In this document: positions 15,422-24,297 of the stretch, piece by piece
How the letters are laid out: each line of letters begins with the position of its first letter
Position numbering within the stretch: the stretch's first letter is position 1
Source: Natrinema gari JCM 14663
Lineage (GTDB): Archaea > Halobacteriota > Halobacteria > Halobacteriales > Natrialbaceae
NCBI RefSeq assembly: GCF_000337175.1
Contig: NZ_AOIJ01000035.1
Location: 51,417-88,004 of the forward strand
Direction: 5' to 3'
DNA length: 36,588 nucleotides
Translations under genes and position numbers: made by a program
Notes under the pieces: generated by a model
The model's input: the letters and a program-made list of their open reading frames with translations, nothing else
Databases searched by the model: none
What the model was told of the DNA's origin: nothing

Positions 15422-16891
15422 ATGCTTACCGGCTGGCGGTATCGGCTCGCAAGCGCGACCGGGACGGCGGCACTCGTCGTCATCGCGGTGCTCGTCGCGA
15501 ACCACCCGGTCTCTCAGAGCGCGTTCACGACGGTCGTTCCCCTGTTCAATCGGTTAGAACCGACGATCCTCGATGGCCCGTCGCTGCGACGGGCCATCGC
15601 GCTGAGCGTCTTCGCGGTCGGGGGCGCGGCGTGGCCACTCTATAAACCCCGCCCTCGACGAATCCTCGATACAGTCGTCCTCGTCCAAAAACGGGTCTTC
15701 GTCGGGGGCTTCATGCTCGCGACGCTGGGCTACTTCAAGTGGTCACACCGGCTTCCCCGGGCGACGCTCGTGATGACCGTCGGTCTGGTGGCGGTCGTTC
15801 TCCCCGTCTGGTTTCTGCTGATTCGCGCCAGACCGACCGACGACGACGGCCGGATCGTGATCGTCGGCGACGACCCCGCACAGATCGCGCGGGTCACGCC
15901 GGCCGTGGACGCGCCCGTGATCGGCTACCTCTGCCCGACGGTCGCCCGACTCGCGACATCGGCGGCACCCGCGGACAGTCCCACCGAGCCAATCGCCGAC
16001 GGTGGGGTCGAACTCCGCCACGACGACCCCGAATTCGCGGACGAAGCCGTCCAGTCGACCGTTCTCGACTCGATGACGCGTCTCGGCGGTCTCTCCCGAC
16101 TCGAGGACGCGCTGGTGGCACACGATATCGACACGGTCGTGCTGGCGTTTCGCCACGCCGACCGCGCCGAATTCTTCGGCGCGCTGGATGCGTGTCACGA
16201 ACACGGCGTGGACGCGAAAGTTCACCGCAAGTACGCCGACAGCGTGCTGGTGTCGGAGGGAGATGTCGGCGCACTCGTCGACGTCGATCTCGAGCCGTGG
16301 GACCCGCTGGATCATCTGTTCAAGCGGCTTTTCGACGTGGCGTTTGCCGGTGTCGGGTTGCTCGTGTTTGCGCCGTTGATGACAGTGATTGCAGTCGCGA
16401 TCAAGCTCGACAGTCCCGGACCAATATTCTACAATCAGGACCGTACCGCTGGATTCGGGGATACCTTTCCCGTGTACAAATTCCGCTCGATGATTCCTGA
16501 AGGGGAATCGGCCATACCCATCACCGACACGGAAAACGATCGAATCACACGCGTCGGGTACTTCCTTCGAAAGACACATCTGGACGAACTCCCGCAGTTG
16601 TGGTCGATTCTCGTCGGGGATATGAGCGTCGTCGGCCCGCGAGCCGTCTGGACCGAAGAGGAATTGCTTCTCGAGGAGGACGCCCCAGCGTGGCGCAAGC
16701 GCTGGTTCGTGAAACCCGGACTGACCGGCCTCGCACAGATCAACGACGCGAAAAGCACCGATCCGAACGCGAAATTACGCTACGATCTTGAGTACATTCG
16801 ACGGCAGTCGTTCTTGGTCGATGTGAAAATCGTCATTCGGCAACTCTGGAAAGTCGTATCCGATCTCTTCAAATTGGCTTCTGACGACTGA
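15422..16891 (+). CDS. polyprenyl glycosylphosphotransferase (initiating sugar-phosphate transferase)
   Basis: Attaches the first sugar phosphate to a membrane polyprenyl phosphate, starting a lipid-linked glycan. In 489 residues it has four to five N-terminal membrane segments (residues ~10-140) and a soluble central region (~145-290) with a Rossmann-like piece, [18 protein letters not shown]. Next is the bacterial sugar transferase domain (about 295-489), entered by the membrane helix [20 protein letters not shown]. Its diagnostic motifs are [44 protein letters not shown] and [11 protein letters not shown]. Length and layout match WbaP/WcaJ-type enzymes. The sugar is not predictable. It opens the glycan region and lies in normal GC-rich DNA. 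Confidence 0.93.
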   Translation: MLTGWRYRLASATGTAALVVIAVLVANHPVSQSAFTTVVPLFNRLEPTILDGPSLRRAIALSVFAVGGAAWPLYKPRPRRILDTVVLVQKRVFVGGFMLATLGYFKWSHRLPRATLVMTVGLVAVVLPVWFLLIRARPTDDDGRIVIVGDDPAQIARVTPAVDAPVIGYLCPTVARLATSAAPADSPTEPIADGGVELRHDDPEFADEAVQSTVLDSMTRLGGLSRLEDALVAHDIDTVVLAFRHADRAEFFGALDACHEHGVDAKVHRKYADSVLVSEGDVGALVDVDLEPWDPLDHLFKRLFDVAFAGVGLLVFAPLMTVIAVAIKLDSPGPIFYNQDRTAGFGDTFPVYKFRSMIPEGESAIPITDTENDRITRVGYFLRKTHLDELPQLWSILVGDMSVVGPRAVWTEEELLLEEDAPAWRKRWFVKPGLTGLAQINDAKSTDPNAKLRYDLEYIRRQSFLVDVKIVIRQLWKVVSDLFKLASDD

Positions 16892-16920
16892 ATTCCCAGG
16901 CCGATCTGCCGTACCCGCTA

Positions 16921-17811
16921 AGTATTCACCTTCTCGTCGCTGGCGATGTCGGCTCTCTCGGATGTAATATCTCGAGTGCCCTCGTCGCCGACAACGAGGT
17001 CCGCATCCTCGATGATCTCTCGACCGGTTCCCGATCAAACGTCCCCGAGGGCGCGACGTTGATCGAGGGTGATATCAGAGACGATGACGCGCTCGACCGA
17101 GCCACCGCTGATATCGACATCATCTTTCACCACGCAGCGCTGATCAGCGTCGAAGCGTCCATCCGCGATCCCGAACGAACCCACGATGTCAACGTCACCG
17201 GGACCGTGAAGCTACTCGAGCGCGCACGCGACGAATCCGCGCGGTTCGTGTTCGCCTCGAGTGCAGCTGTCTACGGCCACCCGGACACGGTGCCGATTTC
17301 GGAAGACGCGCCCCTCGAGCCGACGTCACCGTACGGTCTCTCGAAGCTTGCCGCCGAGCGGTACGTCCGACTATACGCCGATCTCTACGACCTCAGTGCC
17401 GTCGCACTTCGCTACTTCAACGTCTACGGTCCGGGACAACTGGACGGCGATTACAGTGCCGTCATCAGTGTCTTCGTCGATCAGGCAGCGGCCGGCGACC
17501 CGATCACCGTGGAGGGAGACGGCTCGCAGACGCGCGACTTCGTCCACGTCGACGATGTCGTCCAAGCGAACCTGTTGGCGGCGACAGCTGAAGAGACAGG
17601 GACGTTCAACGTCGGCACAGGCGAGAGCGTTTCCATTCTCGAACTCGCCGAAATCGTTCGGGACCTTTCCGGTTCGGACCCGGAAATCACCTACACGGAA
17701 GCCCGTGCCGGAGACATTGATCGGAGTCGAGCCAGTGTTTCTAATATCGAGTCGAGTCTCGGGTTTGAGCCGTCACTTTCGCTCGAAGATGGATTAAGAG
17801 AAATAATCTAA
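16921..17811 (+). CDS. NAD-dependent sugar-nucleotide epimerase/dehydratase with damaged N terminus
   Basis: An extended SDR enzyme of the UDP-glucose 4-epimerase type. The body is intact: FASSAAVYGHP, the catalytic pair in SPYGLSKLAAERY, LRYFNVYGPGQ, and a normal C-terminal end (SLEDGLREII). Family-like sequence begins near 16921, but the frame is closed by a stop at 16882-16884. There is no ATG, GTG or TTG before a TTG at 17059, which would remove the whole NAD-binding loop. Only CTG codons (16888, 16906) are available. The loop reads LLVAGDVGSLGCN where relatives have GGAGFIG, keeping the three glycines but losing flanking residues. It begins about 30 bases after the sugar transferase. It may be a decaying gene or use a non-standard start. 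The coordinate given marks recognisable homology, not a proven start. Confidence 0.7.
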   Translation, partial: SIHLLVAGDVGSLGCNISSALVADNEVRILDDLSTGSRSNVPEGATLIEGDIRDDDALDRATADIDIIFHHAALISVEASIRDPERTHDVNVTGTVKLLERARDESARFVFASSAAVYGHPDTVPISEDAPLEPTSPYGLSKLAAERYVRLYADLYDLSAVALRYFNVYGPGQLDGDYSAVISVFVDQAAAGDPITVEGDGSQTRDFVHVDDVVQANLLAATAEETGTFNVGTGESVSILELAEIVRDLSGSDPEITYTEARAGDIDRSRASVSNIESSLGFEPSLSLEDGLREII

Positions 17812-17916
17812 CTCATTGAATGATAAATTCTCTGTCGGTGACACTACAGACATTAGTTTGGGGATTAAGACTACCCATATCATTGCCCATAATTGAGATA
17901 AATAGTCTGATTAGGT

Positions 17917-19017
17917 CTATTCATACACGTCTTCATAAATATCCTGCATGTTCTTGAGCATTTTTCCACGGGAGAAAAGCCTCTCCACACGCTCTCGTGC
18001 CTGTTCCCCGTATAGTTGACGAAGATTTTCATTTTCGATGAGTGTATTCATTGCCGTGGCTAATGCTGGAGTGTCACGCGGTGGAACTGTAATGCCTGTT
18101 TCACTATCTTGGCTCACCCATGGCACTCCTGTCGGAAGCGATGTGTTCACAACTGGTGTCTTCCGTGCCATTGCTTCAAGTTGAACGATACCAAACGCTT
18201 CACTTGCTTCTACAGAAGGGAGGACAAAGATATCCGAAGAACGGTATGCGCTTGCGAGATGAGCATCCGAGAGACGTCCAAGAAACTGTATCCGATCGTC
18301 GACGTTTTGGTCTCGGGCCCGCTGTTCAAGTTCTGATCGACGCTCGCCGTCTCCAACAATGAGCAATGTTGCATCAACCGACTGCATCGCATCAACAAGA
18401 TATTCTACCCCTTTGTAGTAATTGAGACGGCCTACAAATAGGATAATTGGTTCTTCTGAAGCAATGTTTAAGTCTGCGGGGTTTTCAGTGTCGATAGCAT
18501 TAAGATCGACTGACAGAGGAACGATCTTACACTTTTCTTCGTAGGGCTCAAGCACGGTGGAGTTGTCAAGCAATCGCTGTGAAGTGACGAGAATACGATC
18601 AACTCTATTAAGAAAACGTCTGAGGATGGGGAGATATACTTTTAGTGCCGTCTTTTGACGGATAATATCGCTATGATAGGTAGCAATAATTGGCTTATCA
18701 CCGGTACCAATAGTGAGTTGCGAGACAGTCGAAAGCGGATTTGGGAGATGATGATGGACAATATCTGTATCACGAATGGCTGTTCGAAGTCGTAATGGAA
18801 ACGATGGTGCAATTGGAACTGATTGTACGACTCCAAGACTTGATGTTTTTGTTACTTTCACTCCGTTGTGCTCTCCCGAACCTCCAATACCTCGCGGCTG
18901 TGCTGCTAGAACGCGAGTTGTGTATCGTGGAGGAAGTCCTTCAGCGATATTCTTAACGACCTGCTCGATACCTCCAATTTGCGGATAGTAGAATTTATTG
19001 ACCTGTAATATATCCAT
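17917..19017 (-). CDS. GT4-family glycosyltransferase
   Basis: A 366-residue retaining glycosyltransferase of GT-B fold. The N-terminal acceptor domain starts VNKFYYPQIGGIEQVVKNIA. The donor domain has ILFVGRLNYYKGVEYLVDAM near residue 190 and the nucleotide-sugar motif EASEAFGIVQLEAM near 285 (the E-x7-E pair). No membrane segment is visible, so it acts on the cytosolic face on a lipid-linked acceptor. The donor sugar cannot be read from sequence. It is the last gene of the minus-strand glycan block, separated from the polymerase-like gene by 99 bases, so it may have its own promoter. Codon use is AT-rich, unlike genes outside the island. Confidence 0.92.
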   Translation of the reverse strand: MDILQVNKFYYPQIGGIEQVVKNIAEGLPPRYTTRVLAAQPRGIGGSGEHNGVKVTKTSSLGVVQSVPIAPSFPLRLRTAIRDTDIVHHHLPNPLSTVSQLTIGTGDKPIIATYHSDIIRQKTALKVYLPILRRFLNRVDRILVTSQRLLDNSTVLEPYEEKCKIVPLSVDLNAIDTENPADLNIASEEPIILFVGRLNYYKGVEYLVDAMQSVDATLLIVGDGERRSELEQRARDQNVDDRIQFLGRLSDAHLASAYRSSDIFVLPSVEASEAFGIVQLEAMARKTPVVNTSLPTGVPWVSQDSETGITVPPRDTPALATAMNTLIENENLRQLYGEQARERVERLFSRGKMLKNMQDIYEDVYE

Positions 19018-19116
19018 GGTTGGTGAATTTACGGAACTAACTCCTATTAGATAGACAATCTACAAAAAGAATTCGATATGCGTGGTTATTTCGGAATTAT
19101 CCAACGGAACACTATG

Positions 19117-20709
19117 CTATTGGTCACCATTGACCAATGTTGCACAAATCGTGTAGAATGTGAAAGACCCCACAATAGAATTAAAAAGAAGGTGGTCCCA
19201 GAACATGAACCCAAGGTAACCAAGAACTCCTGCAAGAACGGCGATTTGGAGTGGAATTGTGTCTGTTGTGATAACCACCTTTTGCATTCCTTGCCATAGA
19301 ATCGTAGCCAAGAAACTCATATAAAGAACGAAACCGACGAATCCAGTTTCGGTAAGTAAGGAGAGATAGATATTATGTATCGGCAACCCGTCAGTAAGGC
19401 CATATTTTTGGCTGGTATCTGCAAAGTTTGCACCACCAATCCCAAATATCGGTTGTTCAATAAAAAGTGAGATTCCTGTTGTATACTGTTGAAGCCGCGG
19501 GCCAAGGTTTGATAGATCGAACATTGGAATCGAAATGTCAGATGGTTCTACTGCTGAACTACTTTCTGTTGACTCTTTTTGAGCAGTTTGTTCTTCCGTA
19601 GATTGAGAGCCTTGTTGGGGTAGTTGCTCACTCGGTGTGCCAGACATAGTCGATGGGAAAAGAACAATACCTGTACACAGAATCATAATCGTAAGAAAAA
19701 TCGCTAATGTGCGGCGGTTCGTACTGACATTCTCCTTTATTAACATGATTAGCGTTAGTGTGGAAAACACACCTATAGCTAATAATGCTCCCCCTCGTGC
19801 AGCATCACTAGCAGTAAATCGGAGTACGAGGATAAGAATCAATGCTGAGGCCGCACCTATAATTTGAATACGCAGGGATCCCCCTAACAGGGATGACAGT
19901 ACGAACGGTAATACCAGTATAATTATACTCGCAAGGATAAACGACATACCCGAAAACCCAGAAACAAATGTACCGACTGGTAACGTAATCGATCCAAACG
20001 TAATTTCCGCGATTTGGTCAGTATACTCCGGCGATAATTCACCAAGATTTGTAAGTCCATAGGAGTCCCCGTGAAAGATCTCCGTAAGGGCGAACACTGA
20101 GTTAGCTAAGACAGAGATAGATACGAGAATCATTGTTGTTCTTGGAGAGACTGGAAGCATCTGATGAACACGTCTTACGGCCGCAAATACAAGTCCCCCC
20201 CAAAAGACAAACAATGCAAAATATAGGGCAGTATCAAGGCGAGTAGGTTGCGTTACCACAGATGCAAGGATTACCCATCCAACGAATATTCCAAGGAATA
20301 ATTCACTTTTGTGTACTTGAAGGAACTGCTCTTTGTCTCGAACAAAGAGCACAAATAGGAGTATAAAGAGAGGTATATGAGCAAACCAGATACTAGGTCC
20401 GATATCCCTTGTCATGCTCATTAGGTATCCGCGTGAGGACAGAGGGATATTTGCAGCAAACATCATAGATACAATCAATGAGACATACACTCCAATGGCC
20501 ACCCTCCCGATAACGAGCGCAGTCACACCGTAAATAAGACCAATAATTACTACCCAACCAAGTGTTGGAAGTGGTGTTACTAATGAGAGAAATGGGGTAA
20601 ACACAGTTAACCCGATTGAGAGAATAATGCAGAGAGTATACGCATCTCGCTCTGCTGTTTGGTGGGTATTAAATAGCGGAAAGCGATCCAAGTACTCAAT
20701 TTTCATCAT
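19117..20709 (-). CDS. O-antigen ligase/polymerase-like membrane protein (Wzy_C family)
   Basis: A 530-residue polytopic protein with about ten to twelve hydrophobic segments. A large external loop (roughly residues 355-395) is rich in Ser, Thr, Gln and Glu. After the loop comes the family signature region: TTGISLFIEQPIFGIGGANF and then LPIHNIYLSLLTETGFVGF, where the HN-x-(Y/F)-L and following E-x-G residues are characteristic of WaaL/Wzy proteins. The role is joining or polymerising lipid-linked oligosaccharides on the outer face of the membrane. Whether it is a polymerase or a ligase cannot be decided. The first of two adjacent ATGs overlaps the upstream glycosyltransferase stop by four bases, so they are co-translated. 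Confidence 0.88.
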   Translation of the reverse strand: MMKIEYLDRFPLFNTHQTAERDAYTLCIILSIGLTVFTPFLSLVTPLPTLGWVVIIGLIYGVTALVIGRVAIGVYVSLIVSMMFAANIPLSSRGYLMSMTRDIGPSIWFAHIPLFILLFVLFVRDKEQFLQVHKSELFLGIFVGWVILASVVTQPTRLDTALYFALFVFWGGLVFAAVRRVHQMLPVSPRTTMILVSISVLANSVFALTEIFHGDSYGLTNLGELSPEYTDQIAEITFGSITLPVGTFVSGFSGMSFILASIIILVLPFVLSSLLGGSLRIQIIGAASALILILVLRFTASDAARGGALLAIGVFSTLTLIMLIKENVSTNRRTLAIFLTIMILCTGIVLFPSTMSGTPSEQLPQQGSQSTEEQTAQKESTESSSAVEPSDISIPMFDLSNLGPRLQQYTTGISLFIEQPIFGIGGANFADTSQKYGLTDGLPIHNIYLSLLTETGFVGFVLYMSFLATILWQGMQKVVITTDTIPLQIAVLAGVLGYLGFMFWDHLLFNSIVGSFTFYTICATLVNGDQ

Positions 20710-21863
20710 GATACCACCTCGTCAGTAATTTGCTTAATTTCGTACTGGAATCGAGATCGTCCGAAGTTCTCATCAATATTTGGTAATTTTTGTTGAACGC
20801 TCTTCTGCTTCTCTTCACTTCTCAAAATAGATTCTATCTTTTGGACCGCATCGTCAACCGAATCGTACATGACATCATCACAGTGACCAACGACCTCCTG
20901 TTGTCCACCCCCCTGAGGCACAAACGGAATAGTTCCACCAGCAATAAGCTCGGCGACGGCGATACCGAAGTGCTCATGATCCATTCCGTGGAGACCATAT
21001 TTATGTGTCGATATTAATTCAATCAGTCGGTCACGACTTACCTCACCTTCGTGGTGGATAAACTCATACTTTTCACACTTTCTCATAACTTTGTCACAAT
21101 AGCTTTCTGAAAAAGGTGATGAATACCTATCCATTTTAGGGCCAATTATATGATAATGTACATCATCATTCCTCTTATGTAGTTTTGATATTATATTTAT
21201 ATTTCTCAATATGTTCTTTTCTGGACTGATTCTTCCTACGGTTACAAAGCCGTTCTCGCGACTTTCCCAGTCTAGTGGATCAAAGTCAGAAGTATCTACT
21301 GGTGGATATACCGTCCGCGAATTCACACCTAGTGCCTTATCCACCTTATCCCCAGTCCAATCAGAATTAGATAAATATTCTGTATTTTCTTTATTCCCTT
21401 GTAGTGAGGGTCCAACTACGTCACAGACCCAGTCATAAGCAGAATAAATGGATGTTGAAAAATCATCTGCGTTCGGATGAACATTTCTATCAGTGTATGG
21501 GAAATGTATATATTGAATAGATTTGCAAGGAACTCGTAGCTCATTATATGTGCTGAAGAGTAAATCGTATTTATCTCCTAAATTATTATTAATAATATAT
21601 GATTCTAAAAATGCCATTTTTAGTTTCCCAAACCGGTTTTTTGGTAACCGATGTGAAATTGCACTTAGACCATCAATCAACCGTATATTTATATTGGTAA
21701 CAGATGTAGCATAGTACTTGTTCAGATCAGTGAAATCTGGGTCGCTGACCGTAAGAAGATCCACATCATGCTTTTCTTGTAGCGCTTCTAAAACATTCAT
21801 GCAAACTAATTCACCTCCACCTTTCGCCATTAATGTGGGGTGAATGATGAGTATCCTAGCCAT
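20706..21863 (-). CDS. GT4-family glycosyltransferase, ALG11-like
   Basis: A 385-residue GT-B glycosyltransferase resembling the ALG11 type of mannosyltransferase. It begins ILIIHPTLMAKGGGELVCMN, the Gly-rich acceptor loop. The middle has SIQYIHFPYTDRNVHPNADD and NSDWTGDKVDKALG. The donor half has GRISPEKNILRNINIISKLH near residue 213 and HEHFGIAVAELIAGGTIPFV near 305, typical of ALG11-like enzymes. No transmembrane helix is seen. It starts one base after the flippase stop and overlaps the Wzy-like gene, so these three form one operon. Strongly AT-biased codons mark it as part of the island. The sugar is unknown. Confidence 0.9.
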   Translation of the reverse strand: MARILIIHPTLMAKGGGELVCMNVLEALQEKHDVDLLTVSDPDFTDLNKYYATSVTNINIRLIDGLSAISHRLPKNRFGKLKMAFLESYIINNNLGDKYDLLFSTYNELRVPCKSIQYIHFPYTDRNVHPNADDFSTSIYSAYDWVCDVVGPSLQGNKENTEYLSNSDWTGDKVDKALGVNSRTVYPPVDTSDFDPLDWESRENGFVTVGRISPEKNILRNINIISKLHKRNDDVHYHIIGPKMDRYSSPFSESYCDKVMRKCEKYEFIHHEGEVSRDRLIELISTHKYGLHGMDHEHFGIAVAELIAGGTIPFVPQGGGQQEVVGHCDDVMYDSVDDAVQKIESILRSEEKQKSVQQKLPNIDENFGRSRFQYEIKQITDEVVS

Positions 21864-21864
21864 A

Positions 21865-23319
21865 CTAAATTATCGCGTTGAGCATCTTTCTTACCCGTAC
21901 TACTTCACCACTTCGGAACTCACCGAAGGCTAAAAGGACCAAGAAATAGATAATTCCTCCGATAATACCAACAAGACATAGAAATATGTCTGATAAATTT
22001 GATATGTATCCAAAATATCCGATGAACGACATAATACTGCCTGCGAAAAAGACACGAATAATTGTGTTTCGTGGAATAGTCCAGGAAACTGTTTTTCTTG
22101 ACATTACGTATGCAAAGCCGACGTAGATCCCCGAGCTCAAGACTGTAGCGAATGCAGCACCCACGTACTCATATGGCGGAATCAGGAATATATTTAGGAC
22201 TATGTTCGAAGTCACAGCAAGTATGACTCCGCCAGTCATAATGCCTGTTGACTCATACAATTCTAACCCCTTATGGCCAATCATAGCAAGATTCCAAAGG
22301 AATAATGACACTCCGATTATTGGAATGATAACAAATCCTGATTGAAAGGATTCTCCAAGTACAGTTCTACTAAGTGGGCGGCTAATAATACCAGCAAAAA
22401 TGGTAGCGGCAACCCCGAGTATTAAATAATATCTACTGTATTCTGCGATCAATGATGAAACCGTTTCATGATTTTCTCCATCCCATTTATCCATAATAAT
22501 CGGATGCAGAGTTTGGATGACTGGTGAAAGTACTAAGGGAAGCCCAGTTTGTACAAGAGAGTAATTGGATGAATAGATTCCAACATCCGATGTCGTGGAC
22601 AGCAGTTCAATCAAGGCTCGATCTGCAAATGTAAGTAATGTCAATCCGAATAACCATCCAACCATTGGAAGTCCATACCAAACTAGTCGGCGAGCAGTAT
22701 TGGAACTAACAGTCAATTCATCTATATCGATCTTGATGAACATAACAAGAACAGCGATAATGCTCCCTATTGCACTACCCCAGATCCATCCAACAATATT
22801 GTCAAAAACATATATAGAAAGGACGATTCCAATACTAAGTTTAAGTACTGCCTTCAATAATGAATACAGACTAACCTGTTTTGACTTTAACTGTGCTTGG
22901 AACACTGATTTTAGTACACGGAATGCCCCAATACCGATAGTTGCAGCAACCGCGGCTAGGTAGAAAGTCCGGTAGGACCTCAAATATCCTCCAAAGAATA
23001 CGAATAGAACCACTCCAATTGTGAGAATAATACCTGAAATAAGAACAAGAATAGTGATTGCGACTGGAACAACTTTCTTTGAGTCAGATTCAAACCGCAG
23101 TACGGCTTGTTCAAGCCAACCAAACACTGCTGTCGAAACGACTGTAACAAAAACAATTGTTAATTAATATTGGCCATATGCAACAGTACTAAAGATTCTA
23201 GTGTAAATCACGAGGGAAACCAAACCAAGGGCTGCTGGAATGAACTCAGCTAGTGTATAAAAACCAAAATCTTCTATAAACTGGGATATAATATTCGAAT
23301 TCGAACTCTCGTCGCTCAT
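21865..23319 (-). pseudogene. Wzx-type polysaccharide flippase interrupted by an in-frame TAA
   Basis: A flippase (MATE/MurJ-like polysaccharide exporter family) of 484 codons that should flip lipid-linked glycan outward. From the ATG at 23319, the first 51 codons encode a normal first helix, including FIEDFGFYTLAEFIPAALGL and IFSTVAYGQY. The next codon is TAA (23164-23166). In the same frame the sequence then continues without gap into VFGWLEQAVLRFESD and about 12 further hydrophobic segments to the end. Relatives have an unbroken AYGQY-to-FGWLEQ stretch. A GTG at 23127 could give a 420-residue protein lacking the first helix. Either the gene is inactivated by one nonsense mutation, the internal start suffices, or this is a sequencing error. 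Confidence 0.85.
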
Positions 23320-23383
23320 TGTAGATATATATTGAGGGGGTGTCTTACGATTATCTGTTGGGAGTAAGACTACGGTTAGACGG

Positions 23384-23647
23384 TCATTCTTTATCTAATT
23401 TAAGTGCACTACCATCAAGATCACCGTTGAGATACGCACGGCCAGTATCAGTAAGCCGGTATAGTCCAGTCGTGACTGACTCAAGTAATCCAGCCTCGGA
23501 TAATTTCCCGCACCGTTTGCTCACGTACTGGCGATCGTAATCGATGTTGGCGGCCAACACTCGCGGAGAAGTTTGGATGTCGTGCTCGTCAAAGAACAGC
23601 ATAATCTCGTAATCAACCGGTGCCATCCAGGAAACCCGCTCAACCAT
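23384..23647 (-). CDS. small winged-helix regulator, PhiH1-repressor-like
   Basis: An 87-residue protein with a winged-helix domain of the kind found in many haloarchaeal PhiH1 phage repressor-like proteins. The typical start is WMAPVDYEIMLFFDEHDIQT, the recognition helix region DYDRQYVSKRCGKLSEAGLL, and the wing TTGLYRLTDTGRAYLNGDLD. It probably binds DNA as a dimer. The start could be ATG 23647 or Met8 at 23626. Composition is intermediate. It lies at the upstream edge of the AT-rich glycan block on the same strand and may regulate it, or be a leftover of a mobile element. No operator could be assigned with confidence, although a 15-base inverted repeat lies about 55 bases upstream. Confidence 0.85.
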   Translation of the reverse strand: MVERVSWMAPVDYEIMLFFDEHDIQTSPRVLAANIDYDRQYVSKRCGKLSEAGLLESVTTGLYRLTDTGRAYLNGDLDGSALKLDKE

Positions 23648-23702
23648 CTTTTGCAGTTATCCAGACCCAGGAGGGAAAATTGGTACTATCCCTGGGGAAC
23701 AT

Positions 23703-23741
23703 AACCATGTACGTAGAGAAATAGAATCTACGTACGTGGTT
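23703..23741. repeat. 15-base inverted repeat (hairpin or operator)
   Basis: Left arm AACCATGTACGTAGA (23703-23717), loop of nine bases, right arm TCTACGTACGTGGTT (23727-23741). The arms match at 14 of 15 positions, and the single C/T difference still allows a G-U pair in RNA. It lies between the PhiH1-like regulator start and the GC boundary. It could be a regulator operator, a terminator-like hairpin or the end of a former mobile element. Confidence 0.7.
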
Positions 23742-24000
23742 GAGATTGTATTGGTGTGATGGATAACTGAAAAATATGAGTACTGTGATCTGGAATCGAT
23801 TGAATTCCGAAAATACACTTCAAAGACGTGTTGTGCTAGTTATCGACACACCCGCTTCTTCGTTGCAGACGATGACTGATAACAATTCTCGAGATCATAA
23901 CGATCCCGACCGATCGAACGAACCGCCAACCGACCAGCCCGACCGCGCGACATGATCATCGTCGACCGACCGCTCTGACAACCGTACGGCCGGCTATTGT

Positions 24001-24285
24001 ATGGCCCTGATCCGGACCAATCACCTGGTGAATGGCTTACTTACCCATCTCGAGCGGGACGCCGACCTCGACGACGAGGCGACCAGGCGCTGCAAGCGCC
24101 ACCTATGCGAGAGCAGGGCCGAGGCGACGCGGTGCGCGTGCTGGTGGCCGTCGAGCCGCGGCCGGAAATTGAAGCCGTGCCGATGGTCGTCGATCGGGGA
24201 ACGGGGACAGTTGTCCCATCGCGGGCCCGAGCCGGACGCGTTCGAGCGCCGACGGGAGCGGTCCGAGTCCGACAGACCCGAGTGA
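24001..24285 (+). CDS. doubtful 94-codon frame, possibly a decayed gene
   Basis: The first ~43 codons (MALIRTNHLVNGLLTHLERD, then ADLDDEATRRCKRHL) have good haloarchaeal codon bias and a plausible acidic helix. After that the frame turns Cys/Trp/Arg-rich, while the frame starting one base earlier reads AVRVLVAVEPRPEIEAVPMV, which looks more protein-like. Near the end the first frame again looks natural (PEPDAFERRRERSESDRPE). This is what two compensating frameshifts would give. I do not recognise the family. The frame could also be chance in GC-rich DNA. Confidence 0.3.
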   Translation: MALIRTNHLVNGLLTHLERDADLDDEATRRCKRHLCESRAEATRCACWWPSSRGRKLKPCRWSSIGERGQLSHRGPEPDAFERRRERSESDRPE

Positions 24286-24297
24286 GAAAGCGGCCGC

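Larger units (their letters stand above)
17812..23870. other. low-GC glycan gene island
   Basis: Base composition changes abruptly just after the epimerase stop, from GC-rich haloarchaeal DNA to markedly AT-rich DNA with AT-ending codons, and returns to GC-rich near 23870. The island holds four surface-glycan genes and one small regulator, all on the minus strand. Genes on both sides also concern glycans and have normal composition. This is the pattern of a cassette exchanged between conserved flanks. No integrase, transposase or direct repeats were seen at the edges. Confidence 0.75.
23648..24297. other. 650-base gap spanning the GC boundary
   Basis: There is no confident gene here. It contains an inverted repeat at 23703-23741, the return from AT-rich to GC-rich DNA around 23870, and an acidic 27-codon frame (23872-23955, MTDNNSRDHNDPDRSNEPPT...), which looks like the N-terminal tail of a lost haloarchaeal protein. 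It also holds a doubtful frame at 24001-24285, described separately. The mixture suggests a recombination junction with gene remnants. Confidence 0.5.

Noticed and set aside
23128-23339. A separate small gene encoding a 51-residue membrane peptide (23319-23164)
   Set aside because: It joins in frame with the flippase and is exactly the missing first helix of that family, so it is better read as one interrupted gene.
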